Of a stretch of DNA of 64,000 nucleotides, positions 44,660 to 53,038 are shown piece by piece (position 1 is the stretch's first letter; the number at the start of each line of letters is the position of its first letter). Below the pieces are notes generated by a model. It searched no databases. It was given only the letters and a program-made list of their open reading frames with translations, and was not told the origin of the DNA. The translations under genes were made by a program, and so were the position numbers. Origin of the DNA: Orenia metallireducens (GTDB taxonomy: Bacteria; Bacillota; Halanaerobiia; Halobacteroidales; Halobacteroidaceae); NCBI RefSeq assembly GCF_001693735.1, contig NZ_LWDV01000009.1, positions 651,690 to 715,689 of the forward strand, in the 5' to 3' direction.

Positions 44660-45838
44660 CTGTCAAAATTAAAAAACACAATTCTACCAATCATATTAAT
44701 CTTTATATTATTAGCCCTATTCATCCCTACTCTCTCCTTTGCCCAGGAACAGATACTCAAAATTCATTTTATTGATGTAGGACAAGCTGACTCTACCCTA
44801 GTTGAGCTTCCCAATGGAGAGAATATGCTAATAGATGCTGGCAATAATGATGCTGGTAACTTGATAGTTAACTATATCAGAAACTTAAATATTAGTAAGA
44901 TTGATTACCTTATTGGAACCCACCCTCACGAAGACCACATTGGTGGCTTAGATAATGTAATCTCTAGCCTCAATATATCTAAGATATATATGCCTAAGGT
45001 TACTCACACTACTAAGACCTTTAAAGATGTTTTATTAGCAGCTAAAAGAAAGAACTTATCCATTACCCCCGCTAGAGCTGGGCTAAATTTAATCTCTAAT
45101 AATAATTTAAAAGTTGATATTATCGCTCCAATAGGAACTAATTATCACGAGCTTAATAATTGGTCTGCTGTAATTAAGGTCACCTATCAAGATACCTCCT
45201 TCTTATTCACAGGAGATGCTGAGGTTGATTCTGAGCATGAGATACTGGCTTTAGGGGTTGACCTTCATTCTAATATATTAAAGGTTGGGCATCATGGCAG
45301 TGCGTCTTCTACTACCGCCCTATTCTTAAGAAAAATAAATCCTAAATATGCGATTATCTCAGTTGGTCAAGATAATAAATATGGTCATCCTGACCCAATA
45401 ATTATAAATAGACTTAACCTACATGGCGTAAAAATCTATCGTACCGATAGACAAGGTACTATTCTAGCTATTAGTGATGGTAAGAAAATCAAGTTTAATA
45501 CCGTTCCTATTGCTATGACTGATACTAATAATAACTCAGGTAGCAAGATACGGATAGCAAGTGTAGACCTTAAAAAAGAGATAGTAAAGATTCAGAATAC
45601 ACATGAAAGTACTATAGATATCTCAGGCTGGAAGCTAGTCAGTGTTAAAGGAGGACAAAGTTTTATCTTCCCTCCTGCTACCATTATTAAGGCAGGTGCT
45701 ATTATCAAAATAACGAGTGGTAAAAATGCTAAAAGTGGTCCTAATAATCTAAAGTGGACAGACAGTTATATTTGGAATAACGATGGTGATCCTGCTAGGT
45801 TGTATGATAAAGATGGGAAGTTAGTTGGGGAGTATTGA
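44660..45838 (+). CDS. Secreted MBL-fold hydrolase with lamin-tail domain, CTG start
   Basis: 392 residues if it starts at CTG 44660, eight bases past AAGGAGG; no ATG, GTG or TTG is suitably placed, and starting at ATG 44825 would remove the signal peptide and IHFIDVGQADS. Signal peptide to TLSFA, ComEC-like metallo-beta-lactamase core (THPHEDHIGG, FTGDAE, VGHHGSASS, YGHPDP), and a C-terminal lamin-tail domain (about 290-390, TIDISGWKLVSVKG). Probably an extracellular nuclease or phosphodiesterase. Confidence 0.85.
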   Translation: MSKLKNTILPIILIFILLALFIPTLSFAQEQILKIHFIDVGQADSTLVELPNGENMLIDAGNNDAGNLIVNYIRNLNISKIDYLIGTHPHEDHIGGLDNVISSLNISKIYMPKVTHTTKTFKDVLLAAKRKNLSITPARAGLNLISNNNLKVDIIAPIGTNYHELNNWSAVIKVTYQDTSFLFTGDAEVDSEHEILALGVDLHSNILKVGHHGSASSTTALFLRKINPKYAIISVGQDNKYGHPDPIIINRLNLHGVKIYRTDRQGTILAISDGKKIKFNTVPIAMTDTNNNSGSKIRIASVDLKKEIVKIQNTHESTIDISGWKLVSVKGGQSFIFPPATIIKAGAIIKITSGKNAKSGPNNLKWTDSYIWNNDGDPARLYDKDGKLVGEY

Positions 45839-46100
45839 TATAAATTTTAGAAGCACAATAATTGTAGCTAGCAGAAATAAAGTAGTTAAAGATTTAGAAG
45901 AAGCTGAAAAGAGAGTTAAGAATATAGCAGCCCCTATTGATGCAAAAAGACTTAATAAAAATACTCCATGTACCAAAGCTGGATATTGTGTAGACTGTAA
46001 TTCAAAGGACAGAATATGTAATAATATCACAATAATAAAGAGACAGCTTAAAAAAGACAGAATTAAAATTATTATAGTTGATGAAGATTTAGGATACTAA
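45825..46100 (+). pseudogene. C-terminal fragment of LUD-domain (LutC/YkgG-like) protein
   Basis: 91 residues beginning within the end of the previous gene. RNKVVKDLEEAEKRVKNIAA, PIDAKRLNKNTPCTKAGYCV, DCNSKDRICNN and IKIIIVDEDLGY correspond to the last part of a LUD-domain protein of about 210 residues, which in lactate-utilisation systems binds a cluster via Cys. The first half is missing; no ribosome site. Likely a fragment fused by deletion. Confidence 0.65.
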
Positions 46101-46349
46101 AATACTTCATCTAATATATTAAAAAGTAAACACCCTCTACCCTTCGAGATCTTTTATCATGATAACGACGTCATAAATGCTATGAGTATTATATAATCGC
46201 TAATTTAATATAAATAAAGAAGAAAATCATAATGTCAGATAGGATGTTAAATATAAATACTAAATTTAGCTAATATACTCCCCTACTCTATCTTACTAGT
46301 ACATAGTATAAATTCTAATATTAATAAAAGTCAAAGGAGGAATCAGCCA

Positions 46350-46658
46350 TTGAATAAGATATCGATTAAAAAAATATCCTTTCAATCCCTGATTAAATTA
46401 TCTGCTCTTATTTATTCATCTTTCGATACAATTATTGGAAGTATAGCCTTGCTAGGTAGTTTATTAAAGCTACCTGTTAAAACTACACTTGGATTTACTA
46501 CTTTCCAAGGAATTTCGGTAAGAATAGCTTCTTTTTTTCTTGCTCCAATCATTTTTGGATTATTAGGTATTGGATTAGGAATTATCTCTTATTATCCTTT
46601 AAAGCTAATATTAGGGTTATTTAAGGTTCTAACCATTACTGGGGACTTTAATTATTAA
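46350..46658 (+). CDS. Small membrane protein, unknown
   Basis: 102 residues, TTG start after AAAGGAGGAATCAGCCA. Three hydrophobic segments (IGSIALLGSLLKL, IASFFLAPIIFGLLGIGLGI, PLKLILGLFKVL). No family recognised. Flanked by about 250 bases without features upstream. Confidence 0.65.
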   Translation: MNKISIKKISFQSLIKLSALIYSSFDTIIGSIALLGSLLKLPVKTTLGFTTFQGISVRIASFFLAPIIFGLLGIGLGIISYYPLKLILGLFKVLTITGDFNY

Positions 46659-46744
46659 GTAAGTGTAAGAAATATATATGGAATTAAAAGTCCCCTTACT
46701 CTATTAGTGATTATATTTTATTAACTTAAAAGAGGAGTGATTTA

Positions 46745-47185
46745 ATGCAATATCCTGAGCCTACTGTTGGAGCTATTATCTTTAATCCTGATAACAAGAT
46801 ACTTCTTTGTAAATCTCACAAGTGGGATAATAAGTATGTAATTCCTGGTGGACACATCGAATTAGGCGAGAGCATGGAAGATGCTTTAAAACGAGAAATA
46901 TTAGAAGAAACAGGATTAGAAATATATGATATCAAATTAATAAGCTTAAAAGAAAGCATTTATAGTGATAATTTTCATAAGCAAAAGCACTTCATATTCA
47001 TCGACTATATATGTAAAACCGATTCATATAGTGTAACATTGAATGAGGAAGCACAAGAATATAACTGGGTAGACTTAGATGAAATTGATAACTATAAATT
47101 AGGTGGATTTACTAAAGAACTATTAACAGAATTAAAAAACAAACAAAACTCTAAACATAAAACAGAAATTTTTTATAATTATTAA
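46745..47185 (+). CDS. NUDIX hydrolase
   Basis: 146 residues. Complete Nudix box: GGHIELGESMEDALKREILE followed by ETGLEI. Hydrolyses a nucleoside-diphosphate-linked substrate; length and VGAIIFNPDNKILLCKSHKW suggest a MutT/ADP-ribose type cleaner. Site AGAGGAGTGATTTA. Confidence 0.9.
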   Translation: MQYPEPTVGAIIFNPDNKILLCKSHKWDNKYVIPGGHIELGESMEDALKREILEETGLEIYDIKLISLKESIYSDNFHKQKHFIFIDYICKTDSYSVTLNEEAQEYNWVDLDEIDNYKLGGFTKELLTELKNKQNSKHKTEIFYNY

Positions 47186-47224
47186 TCTCTAAACTCTAAA
47201 ATATATCCATCATAATTGAAAATT

Positions 47225-47274
47225 AATAAGCAATAAACCACTTGTTAATTTAGATAAGCAGTTTATTGCTTATT
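47225..47274. terminator. Bidirectional terminator
   Basis: AATAAGCAATAAAC / GTTTATTGCTTATT, 14-bp stem with 22-base loop, between convergent NUDIX and LysM genes. Confidence 0.7.
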
Positions 47275-47331
47275 TTGATCTAGCCTCCTAAATTCAATGT
47301 TATTCTAGTTAAATTTCCTTCTAATCTCAGT

Positions 47332-47568
47332 TTAATAGTATGGACAAGATCCTCTTCTTCGTCCTCTTGCTGGAACACAGATAATTTGACCAGCTCTAAG
47401 TCTATCTGGGTTAATATCTGGATTCAATCTCATTAATTCATCAACTGTTGTATTAAAGTATCCTGCTATTGAATAAAATGTATCCCCTGCTCTAACTATA
47501 TATTCCCTTGCTCCTCTAGGACATCTACCACGGCGTGGTGGTTGCTGATAACGACGATAGTCACCCAC
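47332..47568 (-). CDS. LysM-domain protein
   Basis: 78 residues: basic Pro/Arg/Gly-rich flank with Cys, then a single LysM (EYIVRAGDTFYSIAGYFNTT, VDELMRLNPDINPDRLRAGQ, IICVP) and a Cys-containing tail. No signal peptide. Small LysM proteins of this shape coat spores in Firmicutes (SafA-like morphogenetic contacts), which fits a spore former; inference. Confidence 0.85.
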   Translation of the reverse strand: MGDYRRYQQPPRRGRCPRGAREYIVRAGDTFYSIAGYFNTTVDELMRLNPDINPDRLRAGQIICVPARGRRRGSCPYY

Positions 47569-47689
47569 AAAATCACTCCTTCCTCTAATTTGATATACAT
47601 TATTATATTCAAATCAGCCTCATATGTTAATTTACTCCAAAAATTCTTCTATATATACTCACCAAATCTAAAGTGGAATAAAAACAAAG

Positions 47690-47960
47690 TAGCCTCAGAT
47701 TAATTAACACAAACGCTCTGAAGAAGACTTTTTTTGTCGACTGAGGAAGTAGTCTTGAAATAATAAGAAACCACGAATAAGAGCAGTAAAAAGATACAAT
47801 CTTAAAATATTTATAAGTTTTAAGGGGTTCTTTTAATTATTTATTAATACTAATTCATGTAGATTCACCCCAAGAGTACTTCCTCAGAGAAATCTCTTCG
47901 GTTTTGAAAAGATAACCCTTCGCCAAATTTTAATTTTTATTGTCCCACTCATCATGCAGT
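47690..47960. repeat. Decayed MITE-family sequence
   Basis: Contains GGAAGTAGTCTTG (complement of a piece at 12140-12152) and CCCTTCGC...CCCACTCA words shared with 12082-12466. No ORF; ends not defined. The remainder of 47569-48243 shows nothing else. Confidence 0.35.
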
Positions 47961-48208
47961 TTTAAATTAAGAATATTTATTGTATAACATTATCTATTAT
48001 AGTTAATCCTAATTTATGGATTTGTATTATAATCTAAAAACTGAAAAAAAGGTACTAAAATAATTTATCAATTTAGAAATAATACGTATATATATTATTA
48101 GCTATATTTTTGACGAATATATATTCATTATAACCTAAATAGATAAAAAAGATATAAGTATTAAGTTATTTAATTTTTATCATTATAATAATTACCTTTC
48201 TATTATAG

Positions 48209-48214
48209 TATAAT
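48209..48214 (+). promoter_or_regulatory. Possible antisense -10 box
   Basis: TATAAT on the plus strand just before the minigene terminator; a transcript from here would run antisense to the 25-residue ORF and end at the hairpin 48437-48467. The -35 region is weak. Confidence 0.35.
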
Positions 48215-48243
48215 AACAAAAGTAGGAAGAGAATTAAAATAAA

Positions 48244-48279
48244 AAACACTTTAGATATTGGCTAATACCTAAAGTGTTT
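48244..48279 (-). terminator. Terminator of 25-residue ORF
   Basis: AAACACTTTAG / CTAAAGTGTTT, followed on the minus strand by TTTTTTATTTT. Confidence 0.85.
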
Positions 48280-48318
48280 GGAACTCTCCTATAAACCCTT
48301 CACCAATGCTTTAACAAG

Positions 48319-48396
48319 TCATGATAACTTGTTAATTATATTGAGTAAAATTCTGAGGATGTCTAATATAATCATAATTAATTTTAACCATTTCAT
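48319..48396 (-). CDS. 25-residue amphipathic membrane peptide (type I toxin-like)
   Basis: Sequence MKWLKLIMIILDILRILLNI followed by INKLS: an amphipathic hydrophobic helix with Lys at both ends. Site AAAGGGGGT, eight-base spacing. Upstream TATAAT (48475-48470) and a leader hairpin; downstream a hairpin over the stop codon (AACAAGT / ACTTGTT) and a strong terminator. The layout of a self-contained transcript of about 220 bases with a possible convergent antisense RNA is that of Bacillus-type type I toxin loci, but no known toxin matches. Confidence 0.5.
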   Translation of the reverse strand: MKWLKLIMIILDILRILLNIINKLS

Positions 48397-48436
48397 ATAT
48401 TAGGACCCCCTTTCCATAGTATTTAGGAGGTTCCAT

Positions 48437-48467
48437 AAGTAGTACCCAAGATGGTTGGGTGCTACTT
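48437..48467 (+). terminator. Hairpin, plus-strand terminator / minigene leader
   Basis: AAGTAGTACCCA / TGGGTGCTACTT (one G-T) followed by TTATTATACC on the plus strand. On the minus strand it forms the 5' leader structure of the peptide mRNA. Confidence 0.6.
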
Positions 48468-48469
48468 TT

Positions 48470-48475
48470 ATTATA
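48470..48475 (-). promoter_or_regulatory. -10 box of the minigene
   Basis: TATAAT on the minus strand; -35 poor (TGTTAT at 16-17 bases). Confidence 0.4.
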
Positions 48476-48542
48476 CCATTTTTTAAATTTTATAACATTT
48501 TTTACCTAGAGGTGATATAATTTAATATTCCTCTAATGATAA

Positions 48543-49017
48543 TTATTTCATAGTACCCCTTATATTGCTATCATGAGATTTACTTACCCTTCCAGCTACA
48601 ATCTCAGCACTTTTACCAAAAGTAAAAGTACCTAATATAGGTTTGATTATACCTCCCAAATCTGGTGAATACTGAATTGAACACTAGCTATATCTGTATA
48701 TTTAGCAATTGCAGGAGCTATTATATAATTATTGGTTAAGATAAGCACATAGATTCCTACTAGAGATAATATAGTAATTGGTCTCCAGCTCTCTAATAAC
48801 CAATTATCGCTTTTGGCATCTGTTATTAATATTTCTGTCTTTGACTCTAATTCTTGCTTTTGACCTCAATTAATTTATTGGTCAACTCATTTTCTATTAC
48901 ACTTATCTTTTCTTTAGCCTGCAACTTCTCTTCTTCAGAGGTATGGAAGTCATCTATAGTCTCACAAAATGTGTCTAAGCCATCTTTAATTAAATTCCCT
49001 ATGCCTAATATATCCAT
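48543..49017 (-). pseudogene. Phage 3TM holin, two frameshifts
   Basis: ATG 49017 after GGAGGTGTTAAG. Piece 1: MDILGIGNLIKDGLDTFCET, EEEKLQAKEKISVIENELTN. Piece 2 after a shift near 48868: SDNWLLESWRPITILSLVGI, YVLILTNNYIIAPAIAKY. Piece 3 after another shift near 48680: LGGIIKPILGTFTFGKSAEI. The helical N-terminus and WRP-membrane-helix order fit GTA_holin_3TM (PF11351). Not functional. Confidence 0.7.
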
Positions 49018-49230
49018 CTTAACACCTCCAGTATTAATAAACTATTATTTGCAGCTGATCTTAAGCTAAGACCAGCTACTTAAAATGAATAATAACTAGG
49101 TGCCTCCTCCTCTTGATTTTTAGTTTTTGCCTTGAGTTATTCCATGCTCTAGTCTATACTAATCTAGGAGTTATGAGCCTGTCTTTCTCTGCCACTTGGT
49201 CTTTGATGGATACAGGGTAGTAGATAATTT

Positions 49231-49395
49231 TTACTTACCAAACTTAATGATAATCTCATCACTTACATGATAAGGTCCAATCAAGTCTTCTTCTTTGCAA
49301 TCAATAACTTCGATATCCTCTCTACCCTTTAATTCCTTTATCAATTCTTTAGTTGAAAGTTCTTTGAAAAAATCTACTTTAATTCTTTCTCTCAT
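49231..49395 (-). CDS. BC1881-like phage protein
   Basis: 54 residues from ATG 49395, after GGAGGAAAAAAGA. FFKELSTKELIKELKGREDI with a GPYHVSDEIIIKF end resembles small BC1881-family phage proteins (xSTKELxEELxxREGV ... GPAxIxxI). 14 bases from the dnaC-like gene; part of the prophage remnant. Confidence 0.6.
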   Translation of the reverse strand: MRERIKVDFFKELSTKELIKELKGREDIEVIDCKEEDLIGPYHVSDEIIIKFGK

Positions 49396-49436
49396 TCTTT
49401 TTTCCTCCATTTCTCTAGTCATAAACGACTAAGTTT

Positions 49437-50294
49437 TTAGTAACTATCTTCTAACCTTCTTTTAAGCCCACTAATATTCTTATTCCTCAAATCTGTTATC
49501 AATTCGCCTTGCTTGGCTCTCATATCTATTCCACCCACCTTAATTGGCTCTCCATTTTTGCCAATTAATTTGCTGACATGATCAAGAGCTAGTCTCTTGT
49601 TAAGATAATCTAAATCTCCTGTGGAATTGATAACTGTTGGTTTCTTATTCTCAATTCTGTAATTGATAATGATAAAGAGCTTGTCTATTTCATCTGCTCC
49701 AAACCTTTCAGCATTTAGATTGTCTATGATTAATAGATCCACTAATTTAGCAGAAGTAACTAAGTCACTGGTATTCTTGTTTGAATTGTTATAGGTTACT
49801 TTGATATCCTCATAAAACTCTTTGGCTACTATATTGATGGCTGTATAGCCTTTCTTGATTATCTCTTGTCCAATAATATGACTTAATAAAGTTTTACCTC
49901 TGCCACATTTACCAACCAAGGTCAACCCAATACCCTTCTTCTCATAAATATCAAAATTTTCAACATAGTCCATTGCTGCTAGCTTGGCTTCTCTCTTACC
50001 TGCTAAACTCTTAAAATCAGCAAAGGTCTTGCCCTTAAACTCCTCTCTTATCTCAGCAGATTTGATATTCTGCTCATACCTCTTCTGCTCTTGTTCCTTT
50101 TTAGCCTTAATCTCCTTCTCTTGTCGACACTTACAGTCTTCTGCAGTAAATTTACCATTAACTTTGCTTACTATTATCTCCTTATCACAACAGAGCTGGC
50201 AAACAAATTGGGATTTATCTACTCTCCCATTTTGCAACTCCCATATCTGCTTATATCCAACCTGTTTAACTCTATCTATTCGCTTAAAGATCAT
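49437..50294 (-). CDS. DnaC-like phage replication ATPase
   Basis: 285 residues. N-terminal Cys cluster (CQLCC, CKC; about 32-55), helical linker, then AAA+ helicase-loader core: LTLVGKCGRGKTLLSHIIGQ (Walker A), LVDLLIIDNLNAERFG (Walker B), VINSTGDLDYL (sensor 1). Walker A reads GKCGRGKT, acceptable. Loads the replicative helicase onto phage or host DNA. Ribosome site weak. Upstream is a dead replisome-organizer gene, the usual partner. Confidence 0.85.
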   Translation of the reverse strand: MIFKRIDRVKQVGYKQIWELQNGRVDKSQFVCQLCCDKEIIVSKVNGKFTAEDCKCRQEKEIKAKKEQEQKRYEQNIKSAEIREEFKGKTFADFKSLAGKREAKLAAMDYVENFDIYEKKGIGLTLVGKCGRGKTLLSHIIGQEIIKKGYTAINIVAKEFYEDIKVTYNNSNKNTSDLVTSAKLVDLLIIDNLNAERFGADEIDKLFIIINYRIENKKPTVINSTGDLDYLNKRLALDHVSKLIGKNGEPIKVGGIDMRAKQGELITDLRNKNISGLKRRLEDSY

Positions 50295-50444
50295 CGATTG
50301 TTCTTCACCTTCTTTACCTCCTCTTAAATTTTTCTTTGGAATCTCTGCTAAGCCTTCCTGAACTTCAGCGATAAAGTAATTTACTTGTTATAAGAATATA
50401 GCTTCATTCAAACCTATTTCAACTGCTAATTCTGCGTTAAACAT
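50295..50444 (-). pseudogene. Remnant of phage replisome organizer
   Basis: ATG 50444: MFNAELAVEIGLNEAIFL then TAA where CAA (Gln) is expected, then QVNYFIAEVQEGLAEIPKKN, LRGGKEGEEQS running in frame into dnaC. The N-terminus matches the winged-helix start of DnaD-like phage organizers (GLNEAIVLQQ); the centre has been deleted. Confidence 0.6.
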
Positions 50445-51362
50445 TTTCAAATCCTTTTCATCTATTAGACATCTAGTATTAGCCACAATACAACCATCCT
50501 ATTTTGATTGAGAGGATAACCAAAGCCACCCCTTATAATTTCAACCTAAAAACACTAATTCTTTACATGGATTGCATTCTTTTGCCAAATTATAATTATA
50601 TTATATCATAAATTACATCAATTTCAAAAAATTATAAATTTATTATGTATATTTTATTTTTCTCATTATTTATATTTATTTATTTCAATTATATAAAACT
50701 AACTAAATATTCTTATATCTCCCATAAATTGTGCTAAATAATTAAGTATTCAAGCTCAGACCTTTTAGCTGGATTAGTATCAGTTATCATCTTCTACATC
50801 CATCACCTTTTTATAGTTTGTAAATCTTCTGGAGCGGGCGTTATAACCCAACTCATATTAAATTTATTCTCTTGCTCTTCTACACTTAAAAAATCTGATT
50901 TCACAACTTCTATATCAAAAAGTTTAATTATAAGCCTTCACTTCATTAAACCACCTTAGCTAAACCCTTATCACCAAGCTCTATATTGTGTCAGTTATTC
51001 TCTGAGTTTGACCTATATCAACTAATAAGCATAGACCTAGCTGCTTACTAATCAATTCATCATCTATTACCTCTCTTTTATGAGGTGTAACCTGATACTG
51101 AATAAGTCGTATAGCTAAGATGATTTTTCATCTATCACTGATAGAGTCATTAATAAATTTAAGGATTACTTTACGGTCTCCATCAATTTCATACCTCTTC
51201 AGATTACCCTTTCTAATATCACGGAAAAAGTATGAAGATGGTTATTATCATTCTTTAAGGTCCTGATTCCTCCATCTTTACGAACTTGTACGATTTTATG
51301 ATAACCTTTACTGATACTCTTCAACATTTCAGTTAAGTTTAGTTCCATCCTATCCACTCTTC
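50445..51362. other. Decayed prophage DNA
   Basis: No intact gene. On the minus strand 51130-51348 reads MELNLTEMLKSISKGYHKIV, QVRKDGGIRTLKNDNNHLHT, then after a one-base shift FRDIRKGNLKRYEIDGDRKV, ILKFINDSISDR: an unrecognised broken gene. The rest is AT-rich with scattered stops. Confidence 0.5.
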
Positions 51363-51549
51363 TTAATTGTCTTTGACAGTATAGTTAATCCCATTGACAT
51401 TGCCAATAGTATCTGCTAATTTATCAATCAACCCTTTAATATCAAGGTAGTTCAATCACCTTGATATCTGTTTCACTATCTGTTATAATTAAGAAAGAAT
51501 ATATTAATAGTGAAGCAGCAATTATTGCTGTGGCTATAGACTTTTTCAT
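51363..51549 (-). pseudogene. Broken small secreted (phage-like) protein
   Basis: ATG 51549 (site GGAGGTC): MKKSIATAIIAASLLIYSFL as a signal anchor, ITDSETDIKVIE, then one shift and LDIKGLIDKLADTIGNVNGI, NYTVKDN. Family unknown. Confidence 0.5.
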
Positions 51550-51593
51550 TAATTGACCTCCTTTCGAGGTACATCCCAATTTTACAAAGAATT

Positions 51594-51638
51594 AATAGAA
51601 AAAACACCTACTTGTGGTGAGTAGGTGTTTTTTCTATT
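51594..51638. terminator. Bidirectional terminator hairpin
   Basis: AATAGAAAAAACACCTACT / AGTAGGTGTTTTTTCTATT, perfect 19-bp stem, seven-base loop. Confidence 0.85.
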
Positions 51639-51779
51639 TGCCTTGAGATGTACCCCTTCTTCAAATATTTTTTACGATCCTCTGTCCTAACCTCATCAAG
51701 ATTTAATCCAATACCATCAGCTGCTATATTAACAATATCGATACAATGCTTGAGATCATCCATCTCTTTAAGCATCAAA

Positions 51780-52539
51780 TCAAGGTTTCCTTGCTAAATA
51801 CAGATCTACAGTATTATAGACATTCAAAATACCACCATATCTATTTATTGTAGATTTTATTTCAGTTTCAAATTGCGCCTTGAAGGATATGATGATCTGA
51901 ATAGGTATTTAACAAACACACATAATCCTTTCCATAAACCTTCTAGATTTGATGGAACAATTTAAACTCTACCTCTATGAAACCATACTTTTTAATCGTG
52001 TCAATTCTCTTATTATAGATCTCTTGATCATCTTCAATCAGAACCTTATTTGATGGTCTATATTTATTGTAGATAGATTGAATTTCCTTATAAAGAGGAT
52101 CATCCTCTCTTCCAACAAAGGGACGATTCCAAAAAAGAGCAATCACACCGCTACTCTTAAGTAAATCAAAGACCTTGGAATAACCAATCTTTTCTGGAAG
52201 CCAATGAAATGCAGTAGCTGAATAAACTAAATTAATACTATTAGGGTCACATTTATAACCTTCAAAGGAGACATTCTCAATGTTAAAGTTATTGTAACTA
52301 CTAAATTTATCTATTGAATAGGTTGCTAATTTATCTCCCAATTCAATTGCTGTAACTAAGCAACCTGTTTCTAAAATTGGTGTAGTTGCTTTACCAGTTC
52401 CTATCTCAATTTCAAGTGAATGTTTCTTTAAATCCAAGTTTGCATAATCAATAATCTCCCTAAACAATTCTCTAGGATATGTAGGTCTGAACTTATCGTA
52501 ATTTTCCACATCTTCATTAAAGGTCATTCTCTTACCCAC
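51780..52539 (-). pseudogene. SAM-dependent methyltransferase, C-terminus broken
   Basis: GTG 52539 (site GGGGTGAATCAA). Class I methyltransferase: FRPTYPRELFREII, LEIEIGTGKATTPI (SAM loop), VYSATAFHWL, GVIALFWNRP. An in-frame TAG at 51943-51945 ends the open frame at 199 residues, but the missing tail is still readable: KVYGKDYVCLLNTYSDHHIL, then after a shift FETEIKSTINRYGGILNVYN, TVDLYLARKP. So a nonsense change plus an indel. Confidence 0.75.
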
Positions 52540-52731
52540 TTGATTCACCCCATTAAATAGAATTAATATATTAATTATCACTTCTTTTGAACAATAATCA
52601 AAAATCTATGGCATTTAACATCAATATAATTATGTAAAGAATATAACTTATTATTATTTAATACTGTTATAACCTACACTCCTTACTTCTTATTAATCTT
52701 CATCTTCTCGCCTTCCTAATTTAAAGACAAA

Positions 52732-52762
52732 AAAACCACAAGTCACGAAGACCTGTGGTTTT
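52732..52762 (-). terminator. Terminator of 43-residue ORF
   Basis: AAAACCACA / TGTGGTTTT stem followed on the minus strand by TTTTTTTGTC; overlaps the stop codon of the ORF. Confidence 0.8.
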
Positions 52763-52892
52763 AAAGATAGTTGATAGTTACATAAATATAATTAATTTGA
52801 TTTAGTATCTCTTGCCAGGTGGGTCGTGAAAATTTATTGATTTCTAAACGGTTAAATTGAAAAATCTTTATGGCTAATAGTATATAAATCAT
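52761..52892 (-). CDS. 43-residue peptide with own promoter and terminator
   Basis: MIYILLAIKIFQFNRLEINK, FSRPTWQEILNQINYIYVTI, NYL. Site AAAAGGGGGTTGTGAACT, a good promoter upstream and a terminator overlapping its stop. N-terminal hydrophobic helix, then polar. Not recognised; its arrangement mirrors the minigene at 48.3 kb. Confidence 0.5.
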   Translation of the reverse strand: MIYILLAIKIFQFNRLEINKFSRPTWQEILNQINYIYVTINYL

Positions 52893-52951
52893 AGTTCACA
52901 ACCCCCTTTTGCTTATATTATTTTATATTTTATTCAATTGTATATATAGTA

Positions 52952-52979
52952 TATATTCACCATTAACTACATGTCAAAG
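52952..52979 (-). promoter_or_regulatory. Promoter of the 43-residue ORF
   Basis: On the minus strand TTGACA, 18-base spacer, TATACT, about 60-85 bases upstream of the ORF. Confidence 0.6.
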
Positions 52980-53038
52980 TTTTAATTATAATTTATGTAA
53001 ACCACTTCAATTTTTCTCGTTATTCTCTTTTAATTTTG

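Noticed and set aside
48854..49069. Plus-strand 71-residue ORF
   Set aside because: Antisense to the broken holin gene.
50091..50361. Plus-strand ORFs near 50.1-50.4 kb
   Set aside because: Shadows of the dnaC-like gene; Ser/Leu-rich and without start signals.
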